DNA from: Zoroaster sp. YZ-2022
Taxonomy: Eukaryota > Echinodermata > Asteroidea > Forcipulatida > Zoroasteridae
Direction of reading: 5' to 3'
NCBI GenBank assembly: GCA_029582265.1
Contig: CM055833.1
Span: 28,858,288 to 28,922,287 of the forward strand
Length of the DNA stretch: 64,000 nt
The notes below the pieces were generated by a model. That model was given only the letters and a program-made list of their open reading frames with translations, ran no database searches and was not told the DNA's origin. How positions within the stretch are numbered: the stretch's first letter is position 1; each line of letters begins with the position of its first letter. A program made the translations under genes and the position numbers. This document shows positions 9,958-20,858 of this stretch, piece after piece.

Positions 9958-10347
9958 GCTTGGGCGATAACACGATAATATCGAATATCGCGATACCTTT
10001 TTATTCGATTACGATATCGAGAACCTTTTAAGTTATCGAGATATCGGCAAATCGCGATTTAAAAAAATCGACATTGTGAGTCAAGTCAGAAATTCCATGG
10101 AAACAATATTAGAGTCTATTCAGCTTTTGCGTGAAAGTGAGAAACAAAAGCGAACTACTTCAGAAATACATACACGCTCTGCAAACGAATTTGCGATTTA
10201 TTGTGATGCTTGTAGAGGTGTACATACCTGTGGTAATCGGCTCTAAAGCAATCGTGCATGAATGAAAAAATAATCGTGATATTATCGAACATCGCGATAT
10301 ATGTTTGCCGATATATCGTGGATGAAAAAAATCGATATCGCCCAAGC
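9958..10347. mobile_element. MITE with GCTTGGGCGATA inverted ends and 3-bp TTA TSD
   Basis: The element is a 390-bp non-coding segment with inverted termini GCTTGGGCGATA / TATCGCCCAAGC. It is rich in CGATAT and TATCG motifs and flanked by TTA at 9955-9957 and 10348-10350. A 3-bp TWA duplication suggests a PIF/Harbinger-derived MITE. Confidence 0.6.
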
Positions 10348-10594
10348 TTATTCCACTTTTTTCCCATGTTAAAATGTTTTCATTTTCAAACCTCCCAGAA
10401 ATGAAAACAAGATTAAGAAAGCAACTCTGTCAGTTTTATATTTTACTTTAAATTTTTTTTTTCAGTTATAATTTGTTTGTCATGACACATCTGTCCGGTG
10501 GTCTGGGAGTTCAAAGGAATATCAAACCCATCATGTATTGATGAAGAGGCATGATGACTGAACACTTTATTTTTATTATTTGTGATACTCTCAG

Positions 10595-10725
10595 ATTCCC
10601 TCTTGAAGACCCACAACTTGTTGCTGAAAATAAAATGGCTAGCCAACATCAGTTGAGACAACTTCCATCCCACTGTAAACCACATGTATGCAGCGAGCAT
10701 TTTGTGAAGAAAGATTACATACGAG
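10595..10725 (+). CDS. THAP-domain exon fragment
   Basis: The exon is bounded by CTCTCAG and a CGAG/GTAAGC donor. Its frame encodes FPLEDPQLVAENKMAS followed by KPHVCSEHFVKKDYIRG. FP..DP....., then CSEHF and an aromatic residue, is the second half of the THAP zinc-coordinating DNA-binding domain. The first Cys pair would be in an upstream exon, and the conserved Trp after the DP segment seems to be replaced. THAP domains occur in host transcription factors and in P-element-like transposases; which one applies cannot be decided here. No joining exon was found, so it may be a relic. Confidence 0.6.
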
Positions 10726-12988
10726 GTAAGCCTAACGTTAAGACCAAAATGTGTCTAAAATAGTGACGTAAATATGTATCAAAAAGTAGGGGGTGATGAT
10801 CTTGAAATGTGTGTACATAATGTACAAAGTACTGAAGTGCACAAGTGCATTTCACATGGTGTCACCGCAATTACTTACTTATTTGATTATTACTATTTTT
10901 ACCGCATAGGGGTGATCCTATGGACCATTAGCCCTCTAGGATTTACGCCTGAGATGTAAATAGTTTCATACATTTATGAAGAGAATCAGTATGATAACCA
11001 ACCTGTGAAAGTTTTAGTTAACTCATTTTATTGCAATATATGAGAAAATGGTAAAAGTATGTTTACATCAGTAATTTTTGCATTAATTCTGTTTGTGAAA
11101 TTTATACTTCGCTGAGACATGAATTAATTAATCATTTGTAGATTAATCATTTGTTTTTACTCATTTCTCAAAAACAATATAAATATGTCAGGTAGAAATA
11201 TTTCAAGTGAGGTTTCCTATCATCAACACCCATTCAGTATGGACCAATAGTGTATTCAAGGGGCTGTAAAAAAATTTGTTCCATCTCTCACCTCACACTT
11301 AGCCCTACCAGTATGGCAGTAATAACAGACAAATCTTTCATATTTTTATTACTCATGTAGGAATTTATCCAAGAGATGACCACAGGGGGAGCCATCATAA
11401 GCTACTTGAGCAAGCAGTTCTGACAGTGTTTCCATCACATCCAACCCATAAGCAGCAAAAACAACGAAAGAGCCCTGCCTAAGAAAATAACCTTCCGCGT
11501 TGATTACACGTGTCAACCACCACAAAAGAAAAATCCATCGGACCTTGTCTTGAATTAACATGAGTACAGTGCATTTCCTGATATTGTTGAACAGCAACTA
11601 GCAGAAACCAAGCAGTTTATGGATAAAATTATTACAAAATAAAAATTATTATATCTAAAATCATCAACTGTTCTACTTATTGCCCTTATGTACATGTAGA
11701 CCGCATTTCTTTTATGTTTCGGCAATACTCAGCTGACCCCCTCATGATGTACCGGTAGCCCATTATACCCCCTTTCAATGGTACTGTCCTTGGAAAATGT
11801 GTGGCGCCGCTGTGATTTAGAACTGTTTTTAGTTCTTCATGTTGCTGTAACTTCATTAAAATATCAAAGGTTCTAGTCAGCCACTACATTCATCATTTTA
11901 TTAGTAATTTATAAATACATTTACTTGTATATATATTTATGTATATATATATTTACTTATTTATTTCTTCTCCCAGAAACAATGTAAAAGTGGGATTATT
12001 TCTGTTGACTGAGCGGCTAACAGATTTATCTATCTAATCTGCATGTCTATTGGGGACAGAGGCAAATTGTGCTGTGAATATTTGTTGAGTTGGTTTACAC
12101 TAAATACATTAATTTCTTAATTAAATTATGTTATTATATATATTTTTCTATTTAATTATTTATCGATTAATTAATTTATTTAAAAACTATTTCAACAAGT
12201 TTTTACAAATCTCCCTTTGCCTCAAGGAAAGAAAGAAATAACCTGTATTTTTTCCAAACCTGTAGTTTCTTTGTTGGGATGTGGAGAGTGTGTAAGCCTC
12301 CAATATTAAATATTCAGGGGGCTTTGCCCTCTAACCCTCAGTCCCACTACCCATTTTTCAAGATGCTTTACTTTTGTCAATGTATATTTTTTATTTGTTT
12401 ATTGATTGATTTACGAATTTATAACATGTTTATTAACAGATAGAGAAGGGCAGGCCTGCTGCAATGATTGTTTTATCAAAATTTGTTGAATATAAATAAG
12501 AATATTTATTCTGATGAAGATGTCAAATGATCTCTGTGTCTCAATGTTTGGTGTACTTTGCAACTTAGAATGAGGAAATAGGTTTTACTATTACTGTTGG
12601 GATAGTGAGCGACAGCAGCGCTGGCAAAGTGTTTTAACCGAGTGACATGTATTACACACCGGGGATAATCGGGCGACGAGAAATTATAGTTTTAAAATGC
12701 ATTTTCTACCATTTTATTCGGTAAATTAATCAATGATAAATAATGTCAATCACTGTATCGTTCATTCAGGTCAAAACAAACGAAATAATTCATAAAAATC
12801 AACTTTAAACGGCCGCCCGTTTTTCAGAGATCATAGCTTAACGCGCTGTTTTGTGGGCACATCCGGGCATTTCTCTTTCATTTCGCCCACTGAAAATGGC
12901 GGCCGTGTCTCCACAGTGGCACGGCTCCGTAACGTACACGGCATAGCGACTGAGCGCACTAGTTATTACGTCTAGGACACGTAAGTTG
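10726..12988. other. A/T-rich region with repeat fragments, no gene recognised
   Basis: The segment 10855-10940 carries a CACATGGTGTCACCGCAATT repeat end also seen at 27690 and 41395. The segment 12214-12360 matches a repeat found at 26495-26640, 33215 and 35885 (core CAAATCTCCCTTTGCCTCAA). An 82-codon minus-strand frame at 11349-11597 has no family features. Near 12893-12906 is a YY1-like AAAATGGCGGCC motif in CpG-richer DNA, possibly an old promoter. Confidence 0.4.
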
Positions 12989-12994
12989 TGAGTC

Positions 12995-13066
12995 TACGGA
13001 AGCGTTAAAGGGCACAACCAAAAAAAAAATTCAAGTTACTATCTCGCCGCGGCGAGTTACTGTCTC
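12995..13066 (+). repeat. Left terminal inverted repeat of the IS3EU-like element
   Basis: It starts TACGGAAGCGTTAAAGGG, continues ACAACC, an A-run, TTCAAGTTACTATCT and then CTCGCCGCGGCGAG. It matches the right end with about three differences over 64 positions. Just inside, at 13082-13129, is an ATG open stretch ending in a GTAAGT donor; this could be a first exon, but its frame does not join cleanly to 14429. Confidence 0.85.
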
Positions 13067-14428
13067 ACAGTGCGTTCTCGAATGAAGAAAGACAGACGTA
13101 AACACGACAACACGTTCAGGTGTTTTGTGGTAAGTTTTTAACCTTCTTGTGGGGCTTAATTTCGTGCATATTTATGTGTTCTTGTCATTTACAGGTAAAG
13201 TAGCAGTTGGGTAAGTACGAGGGGGCACAGGGGGCACTTAATTCCCCAACCCAAGCGGATGTCCTAACCCCCTGGTGCACTCCCCTCTATTTCAAATCTT
13301 GAATTGAAAAATGTGTACACCCTAGGTGTCCCTAAGAATGTTAACCCTAGTTACGCCATTGTCAAAAAGACTTGGCTCTGGTTTGTTCCCACGCTTCAAA
13401 CAAAAAGAACTAGTGAACTAAACATGGGCTGGAATTCAGCACTGTTAAAACTGTAAAAAATCAACAACAGATGGACACAAACCATAGTCATGGTCAGCTA
13501 AAAATGTGTGCTCTTTGAAAATTGAATGCATGCAGGTACAAGCACATGTTCAGGGCATCCTGTCTACGACGCCATTTTCTGTAGGGAAACCATAGGCCTC
13601 AACAGCCTAATCATGGAGGTACAGTCCTCAATTTAATGTGGACGAACGCCTTACAAATACTCAAGTAGACAGTTAACTTTACAGTTTAGTTCTGCTCAAT
13701 TTTATGATTCGAAAATCCATGAAAAATTACAATGCTCGGTACAGTTGAAGAAACACTCTCGGATACTACAAAACCCCCATTGCCTGGAATGAAACACAGA
13801 ATATACACAATATGTAAGTATTAGATAATGCATACAGATAACATTGATCCATAACGCATGGCCAAACGTGTATGTACATGTATTTCATAGCACACAACAA
13901 CACACGATAAAACCCATGAGTGGCAACTTACAAACTAAACATGTTCCTCTCATTAAACCGTAACGGCGAGAGACCGAACGACCTGTTCGTATCACAGATA
14001 CATTGCCACGTAAATGAAACTCATTCAAACTTATTATCCAGATAGCATTAGATATATATGCAAATGGTAAAGTTACTTTAATTACTTTACATGAATTAAT
14101 CATTATAACTGTTGTTTGTAAACGGACAAGTTACTACTTTCCAAAAGAAAGAAAAAAACCAAAGAACTATTTGGTACGAGATATCCAACGCAAGCCGTTC
14201 CTCACAGGGGTCAAGTCAACTTCTGCCCAGATACAGGGGAGTGAGAAATAGACTTGTTTACCAATCCCCACATTAATCTAGAAGAAACGCGCACTTATAG
14301 TTCATACAATAAGCAAAATATGATTTAAAATTTAGTAAAGATGTTCAACAAGTTGGTGGCCGGCACAAACTGATCTAATTGAGGTGGATGGCATATTTTC
14401 TTATGCTTTGTTATCAATTTTACTTGCA

Positions 14429-16566
14429 GGTACAGTCATGGATTCAAGCGCGTCTCACTCGGAAGATGATCATCCCACAAATACTCAACCCCTTCAGGAC
14501 CGTAATCGTCGGGGTGACAAGCTGCAAGTGAAACTCGATGGAAAGAAAGAAAAAAACTGTACAAAAGTATCAAGAAGAAGATGAAAAGGATAGACTCTGA
14601 CTCAGACTCCGAAGAAGAAACGTCTGATCTTGGCGTCAAGTACAAAAAGCCAAAGATCACCAAACATCAAAGAGGTAACAGAAATGCCCAGAAGCAGTCA
14701 CGTAAGGTCGAAGTTAACTGGGTCCACGATGGCAGGTCCATGAGAGCTCGCACAGGTGGTGGTACCCGCAAATTGGTGGTACCAAATATGGCAACACCAG
14801 AGGACGTCATATCGGAGGCCAAAAAGTACTTCTTCCCTGGCGGACGATCTGCCAGAGGGATTGAGGCTGAACGATGCACTTTCGAACTCAGAGAGATTTC
14901 TCACACAATCGCATTGCTGAACACGAAACAGTGTTGGATGTCCACGAAAGAGTGATGCCGCTTGGAATTCTCCGATTCCATGTTTACACAACTGAGCCCA
15001 GTGTTCAAACCCTTGGGTCTGAGACGTCATCACCTGCAGACAAACGTGTGCCAACAGATGACAGTGGGCAAGACACCATGGTCACCAACAAACAAGGGCA
15101 ATCAACCTCACTGTCTGGTAAGATTCCGTCATCCAGTCTTTCCGCAAACCAGCCAGCCAATCAGCCAACGCTGCCGCTGGACCCAGAAGAAAATACTCAC
15201 GAAGCACAATACAGCTGTGAAGTAGAGGATGCGACTTATTACATACTTGATGTCACTGACAGTGATACTGCACGCTTCGTATTTCAAACAGATCAGGAAC
15301 AGGATTGTGATTTGTCTGACACTCTACCCTTTGTTATTCAAGGACTGAGTGACATTGAAAAGGAAAGCGTTGTTAAAGTGCCACCGGTTGAGGAAATTGC
15401 TACGCCATCACTACCTGATCCAGCACCATCCACTTCAGGACCACCCCCGGCACTGCAGTCACCCACGCGGCCATCACAATCCCAAATCCTAACAGAATCG
15501 CAAACACCACCAAGATCACCGACCCCACCACCTGAGCAGGCAGATTTTGCTTTGCAACGGGAATATGCTGATCATGAGTGCATATATCTTCACAGGTCAA
15601 GTATTTCCGAAGATATGATTGCCACTTTCAAAAACGCTGATATTGTGAATACTCATATCAATTTCCGGTTCATTGATGAAGTTGGAGCCGACGCCCAAGG
15701 CGTATCTAGGGAGGCGTATTCTGCATTCTGGAAGGAGTTTTTCCTGAAATCGGCAAGCGGAGAATGCGAACGAGTTCCTGTCATCTTTCCAGAATATGGC
15801 ATGGAGGAGTGGAAGGCAGTTGGAAGGATCCTTCTCAAGGGTCACGCAGATACAGGGGTCTACCCAATCCAGTTGTCTTACGCGTTCAGCGTGGCAGTCA
15901 TTCAAGGTGAAAGCAAAGTAACATCGGAAATACTGCTCGATTCTTTCCGGATGTACCTCAGCGAAACAGACAGGAGGGTCATTGATTCTGCGTTGAACGG
16001 AGAGGAGTTGGATGATGATTCAAAGGACGACTTCCTGGACTTGTTGTCTAGAGTAGACTGCCACACCATTCCAGATAAAGACAGTGTCAGACCGGCCATC
16101 CTGAGCATTGCCCACAAGGAATTGATACAACAGCCCAAATATGCCATAGACTCAATTACAAGCACCGCAAGAGAGGGTCTTCGCTTGCTCCTCCCAGACA
16201 CCGATGCCATAAAGAGAATGTATGAAGCCAAGAGGCCAACTGCTAGAAAGGTCACCAAACTTCTAAAAGCGGAGCCTCAGGACAAAGACCAAAGTTCTTC
16301 ACTGGGCTTCCTGAAGCAATTCATCAGGGGTCTCGATGACAACATGCTACGGAAATTTCTCAGATTCTTCACTGGGGCTGAGGTCATTTGCACGCCGGCA
16401 ATCACGGTCGCGTTCAACCAGATGAGGGTGTTCGGTAGATCCCCACAGGCCCATACATGCTGACCGTTACTTGAATTACCGTCCACCCTACAGTTCCTAC
16501 ACAGACCTCAGAAGAGAGTTCATCTCTATTCTCGAATCAAATTACCTCAACATGGATGTAGTCTAA
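14429..16566 (+). pseudogene. HECT-type E3 ubiquitin ligase-like gene of the transposon, frameshifted
   Basis: A splice-acceptor-like TTGCAG precedes 14429. The coding sequence runs through three frames. The first is MDSSASHSEDD.. from 14437; after an A-run near 14545-14557 it becomes a basic and Ser/Asp/Glu-rich part; after the AGAGAGA run near 14890 it becomes the main frame to 16463. The main frame encodes a Pro/Ser-rich segment and a reduced HECT domain with FIDEVGADAQGVSREAY (N-lobe), LRKFLRFFTG and the catalytic-cysteine motif SPQAHTC. Immediately after that Cys a TGA stops the frame. One base over, the typical HECT tail (PPYSSYTDLRREF..) continues to a stop at 16566. HECT enzymes carry ubiquitin on this Cys. 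The role in the transposon is unknown. The breaks make this copy a pseudogene. Confidence 0.8.
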
Positions 16567-18637
16567 GTTCTGAAAAAAGCCCTTATCCGTAGAAACTGAC
16601 GTTTGGGCATACAGTTCTGAGCTAACATGAACGATGATTCCACGTATATATGGATTTGTTTTTGTATTAATCATATAACCCATTCTACTGTAGCATGTTT
16701 TGTTTAGTTCTTGACATCTTAGCTTTTACTGGTCTGAGTTGCGTCGTTTTAACAGATTTTTGGGATAACATTATTTTGTTAAGATCTAAGTTCATTATGA
16801 AACAAATATGTATTTATTCTTGACGTTGTTACCTTGTAATCGGGTGTACACCTTTAACGTAATAAGTTTTATATAAGATTTTCAAACTTTCTTGGTCACG
16901 TAGCCTTAAGTTCTCATTTCATTTGCAATGTAAAGACAGTATCAAGGTCGGTTCATATTCAACGCGAAGGCAAGTGCGTTCACGAATTTGAGACGCTAAG
17001 TCAAGTTTTCATGTTGTGAATTCCTAGAGGTTGAAAACATTTTCAACTCTGTCAAGTATTGCCTCAAATGATTCGCCTTCGCATCCGCGTCAAGTATGAT
17101 CCGACCTTTGAGCTTTTTTTTACATTACCGGTTATACTGACAGCAATGCAATGTTTTGTACACTTTGACTCGGAAGCTTTCTGATGTCATTCCTCGAGTA
17201 CACAACCCTTCTTATGTATACTTTGAAGGAGGCAATTTATGACTCAGTGTTCAGATCAAGGATTTAAATTTGGATAATCCCAAATTTCGTATAACGAACT
17301 TCCATTATAACTGATAAGCTTCTCCTTTAGCTCATGATTTTAAACGTTGCTTGAGACTACTATCGTTCAGTTCAAGTAGGCCTAGTTCATAGTTTTTTAA
17401 AGTAATTATTAGTTGTAGTACGTTTCTTCCTGTTAAACTTATGGTTTCCTGAGATAGCTTCTCTCAGTTTAAGTAGCTCGCAGTTTCTTGAGTTTGTATG
17501 CGTTGTAGCACCTTTCTTTGCTGTTAAACTTGTTTTCATAGTTTTAATGTATCTTGGGAAATTATCTTCGTAATACTTGAGTATTCATCAGTTTGTTACA
17601 TTGCTAAAAGTTCATGGTTGTTTAAGTCGTTTGTGTTCACTTGCTCAAAGATCTGGATTCACCATTACATGTAACTGGAGAAATTGTTCACAAAAAAATT
17701 AATGAGGTTGGTTGTTCACACTAAATTGGCTCATTATACACCGTTGCCAGAAGTACACGCTATGGTAAGGTACGCCGCATGACCAAAATGATTACTTTAC
17801 TGCTATAGTGATTAGTCCTGACTCACCGAAACATTAGGAATAAGACAGTTATGAATCTTAACGCTGGCCTTTTTTTATTTTGTCTTTTATCCATCCGTTT
17901 ATGAGCCTTTAATTTGGTGATAAAACAGTTTTATATGTGTGAAAGGTAACTTGGTTCTATAGTGATCTCAGTAACAAATAATAGTTCTATATAATACCGG
18001 TATATCGTTCACAATATACAATGTACAACTCGAAATGTTTACACTGGTATTATTATTATTTGTTCACGTTAAGAATAAAAAATAAAATGTGTTAAGCATC
18101 CGAAAAAAAAATAATCCAGGAAGATGGTGTCCAGTAATTGATGGGTTGACTTCTGTACTGACTCGTTATTAACATCTATACTGGCATGCTGACATACTTA
18201 AGGTAGTTTTACTGACGGTTAGTAGCCAAGCTATAGATTCGGAAATCACATGTATAATAAACATAAATAACATCTGTGACTTGAAACAAAACTTAACTGG
18301 TCTAAGAAAATACATAACAAAGTTCGACTCGACGATTGATAGACTATGAATGACACTAGTGATCTGGACAGTCACCGTCTCGCTAATTAGGAGCCACCAT
18401 TTCTTAAACAAACACGGTTTTCTGACAGTTCAGATCCAAGTCGCATAGATAATAGAGCAGCGTAACATATCATGAACATCATATGAATATAACTGTGATA
18501 GAGTATGATTGTTGTTTAGAGGATGAAGATTTCATGAAATATAGGTTGGTGTGACATCTCCCTTCAGGCTCCCGAATTAGGACGTCGTGTTAAAAGTATG
18601 CTAAATGTTAATACACATGTATGATGTTGCAACGTCT
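16567..18637. other. Transposon interior between convergent genes
   Basis: This is about 2 kb of A/T-rich, non-coding sequence between the 3' ends of the HECT-like and transposase genes. It presumably holds 3' UTRs. Several AATAAA-like motifs occur, for example near 18073, but none is specific enough to call. Confidence 0.4.
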
Positions 18638-19993
18638 TTAGTTTCCAACCCCTACCAAGATAGCCTGTCTTAAATTGAGGTACAGTTCTTTGGCCTCGCA
18701 AGTGTCCGAAGGGGGGCTCCACCCATGTTCAAGCATAATGATACAACACAGCTTGTGCACATCTCGGTCACAAGGGAGACCCTTTCTAGTGCACTGTTTG
18801 ATGCAGGCATCGATGGTCCGTTGTGGGACGGCTCTCAACTTGTCTTCACGTCCAACAACCTCAGGGGTATGGTAGAGGATGAACGGCTTCCCACAAAGAT
18901 TGTTCCTATTCCGGTAGGGCCTTATGTTATGCATGTTCCAGATGTTTACCGTCTCATCTAAACTGGCCTGAAACAAATTTACACAGGTGAGTAAGGGTGA
19001 AAGGTTTCTTTTTCATGTTAAGGTTAAACCCTATCAAATCAAACATCGGTGGCAGGTGGTTCTGGACTTTATATGTACCCCCATTATATCAGAGATGTCA
19101 AATTTCGTGGTTATAGGTTATATATACATAACTATTCCGAGCAAGTGAGGAATATATATACTACATGCCTACCTGAACTAGTCTCAAGAAGCAAAAGCGG
19201 ATGAGATTCTTGTCTAGAAAATCAGCGCTGAATATCTCGGAAAACACGTTAATCCAGTGCTGAGAGCATTGCTTTCTGAACATTGACCACCAGGATTCAA
19301 TTCGCTGATTTGCAATGCTCCTGCCATAAATGAAGGAACGGTTCACAGCTTCAGGGTCGGCTTGTTCTCCTCTCATTACCTTTTGCATTACCTCCACATG
19401 GCCATTCTCGGTTCCTCTGTCAGCCCTTACAATCGCAGGGCATCCACGGCGGAGCTGTACAGCCATCATGAAATAGCCAGCTATCAAGGTCGGTTTACTG
19501 TTTGTGTAATAAGCTTCGAGCCAGAGCATATACCTAGAAAACCCATCAATACACCCATTAATTGGTATTCCATACGGCTTGAGTTTATCGTAGCCATCAA
19601 GGTGCCACACCCAGTTAGGTCCTTTGCTAGCGTAGCGGCGACGCCGTAAGCGTCGGGCTCGACGGATGGCAATACCCTCTGGGTCTAGGATTTGCAGCAG
19701 CATACGAACCGTTTCTTGGCTAACTACCATGCAGTCCGTTCTGTATGCACTTAATGTGCATCCATCGGTATCCGTGAAGTTTACCGCATTCTCTAAGTTC
19801 CCTTTTCAATAAAGAAAACTACTTCCAAGAGATCAGTCTTGTACTTTCTGCGGTAAAGTCTGTAACGCTTTAATACACGCTTTAACGTACGACTGCTCAA
19901 GATGATCCCGTGCCTTCGGGCAAGACAAAACAAGATTTCCTTTTGTTTGAAACCAAGTTCGAAATAAACTAAAACCAGTTTATCCCGCTTCAT
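18638..19993 (-). pseudogene. Integrase-type DDE transposase (IS3EU-like), two exons, frameshifted
   Basis: The reading starts at ATG 19993 with a helix-turn-helix-like N-terminus (MKRDKLVLVYFELGFKQKEI). The central retroviral-integrase-fold domain has the first catalytic Asp in WHLDGYDKLKPYG, the second in IVRADRGTENG and Glu in ANQRIESWWSM. Exon 1 ends at 19173 with a GT donor; the intron is 18968-19172 (205 bp). Exon 2 (18638-18967) joins in frame and encodes SLDETVNIWNMHNIRPYRN and a Cys-containing C-terminus. Two frame changes lie near 19805 and 19740, just before VVSQETVRMLL, so the copy is broken. All three catalytic residues remain. It presumably mobilised the surrounding element. Confidence 0.85.
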
Positions 19994-20071
19994 CTTACTC
20001 TAACACCATACATGTGAGAACTATGACAGGCTCAATATGACTGTTGAGATATCATGAATTAATCTATACCA

Positions 20072-20177
20072 TTCGCCGCGGCGAGATAGTAACTCGCCGC
20101 GGCGAGATAGTATCTCGCCGCGGCGAGATAGTAACTTGAAATTTTTTATTTGGTTGTGGCCCTTTAACGCTTCCGTA
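20072..20177 (-). repeat. Right terminal inverted repeat with triple CTCGCCGCGGCGAG palindrome
   Basis: Three copies of a ~22-bp unit (GCCGCGGCGAGATAGTA) precede TTGAAATTTTT, GGTTGTGGCCCTTTAACG and CTTCCGTA. This mirrors the left end, which has fewer palindrome units. Repeated palindromes at a transposon end are plausible transposase-binding sites. Confidence 0.85.
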
Positions 20178-20204
20178 TGAGTCAGAGTCGTTCAATCAGT
20201 GATT

Positions 20205-20361
20205 TTTTTTCCCTCTTGAATTTTTTTTTTTCCCTCTCGAAAATTTTTTTTTTCACTCTCGAAAAAAAATTGTTTTCCCTCTCAAATTTGTTTTTTCACT
20301 CTCGAAAAAAAAATTTCCCTCTCGAAATTTTTTTTTATCATGTCCCTTTAGGGGCTCCGTA
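20205..20361 (+). repeat. Minisatellite-bearing terminus, inverted partner of 2596-2745
   Basis: Poly-T tracts alternate with CCCTCTCGAAA or CACTCTCGAAA and close with ATGTCCCTTTAGGGGCTCC. It starts about 22 bp beyond the target duplication of the IS3EU-like element. Confidence 0.55.
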
Positions 20362-20379
20362 ATTTACAACAAGTTTTTT

Positions 20380-20858
20380 TAAGAAGACATATTTTCAAAA
20401 ATTGCCCAAGTTCGTCCTGGGAAAAAAATACGCGAACCGCGGTGCCCCACGCGTTATCGTTCGTGTCGGTCGATGGCGCGGTCGAACCGGATCGGATCGG
20501 AACGTTCAATTGTGTATAGCGCCCTCTATGGCCATATGACGAAAGCGCGTAAGTTCGAATTAGCAGAATTTATGTGAAAGATGTCTACGCAAAATACTCG
20601 TAAAAGCATTACTAAATCTGCTGCTTAATTGACAACATGATACCTTTTCAAGATACTGATATCTCATAGACCAAGCCTGGAAGCAATCAGCGTTACATTT
20701 ATTTTCAACCATTTGATTTTTGACTATTTTGGTGGTGAGTTTTAACGTACGTTCGAAAGAACGTCTTGCATTGTAAATCATGCAAAGCTAACCTCGTTAG
20801 CAAGTTTCAGTACGCACAGTGAAAAACCAAGACACCAAACTGTCGAATGCGAGATAAG
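20380..20858 (+). promoter_or_regulatory. Probable PLK4 promoter and 5' UTR
   Basis: This is the only non-repeat sequence between the transposon and the PLK4 start codon. It has a CpG-richer patch at about 20430-20540 (CGCGGTTCG, GGTCGATGGCGCGG-like sequence) and TTCGAA motifs at about 20535 and 20753, a variant of the cell-cycle CHR element TTYGAA. No TATA box is obvious. The transcription start cannot be fixed. Confidence 0.35.

Larger units (their letters stand above)
12995..20177. mobile_element. 7.2 kb IS3EU-like DNA transposon carrying a HECT-type gene
   Basis: A perfect 6-bp duplication TGAGTC flanks the element at 12989-12994 and 20178-20183. Its ends are inverted repeats starting TACGGAAGCGTTAAAGGG (left 12995-13066, right 20072-20177) that contain the palindrome CTCGCCGCGGCGAG once or twice on the left and three times on the right. 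The element has two convergent genes: HECT-like on plus (14429-16566) and integrase-type transposase on minus (18638-19993). The ends and duplication are read directly. The IS3EU label rests on the transposase sequence style and should be confirmed by profile search. Frameshifts in both genes suggest this copy is now inactive. Confidence 0.88.

Noticed and set aside
11349..11597. 82-codon minus-strand frame
   Set aside because: No motif, no clear splice sites and A/T-rich surroundings; not called as a gene.
16461..16463. TGA after the HECT cysteine as selenocysteine
   Set aside because: The frame after TGA is not the conserved one; the HECT tail lies one base over, so a frameshift explains it.
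18638..19993. Retroviral or LTR-retrotransposon integrase
   Set aside because: No gag, protease, reverse transcriptase or LTR nearby; the gene lies between TIRs with a 6-bp duplication.
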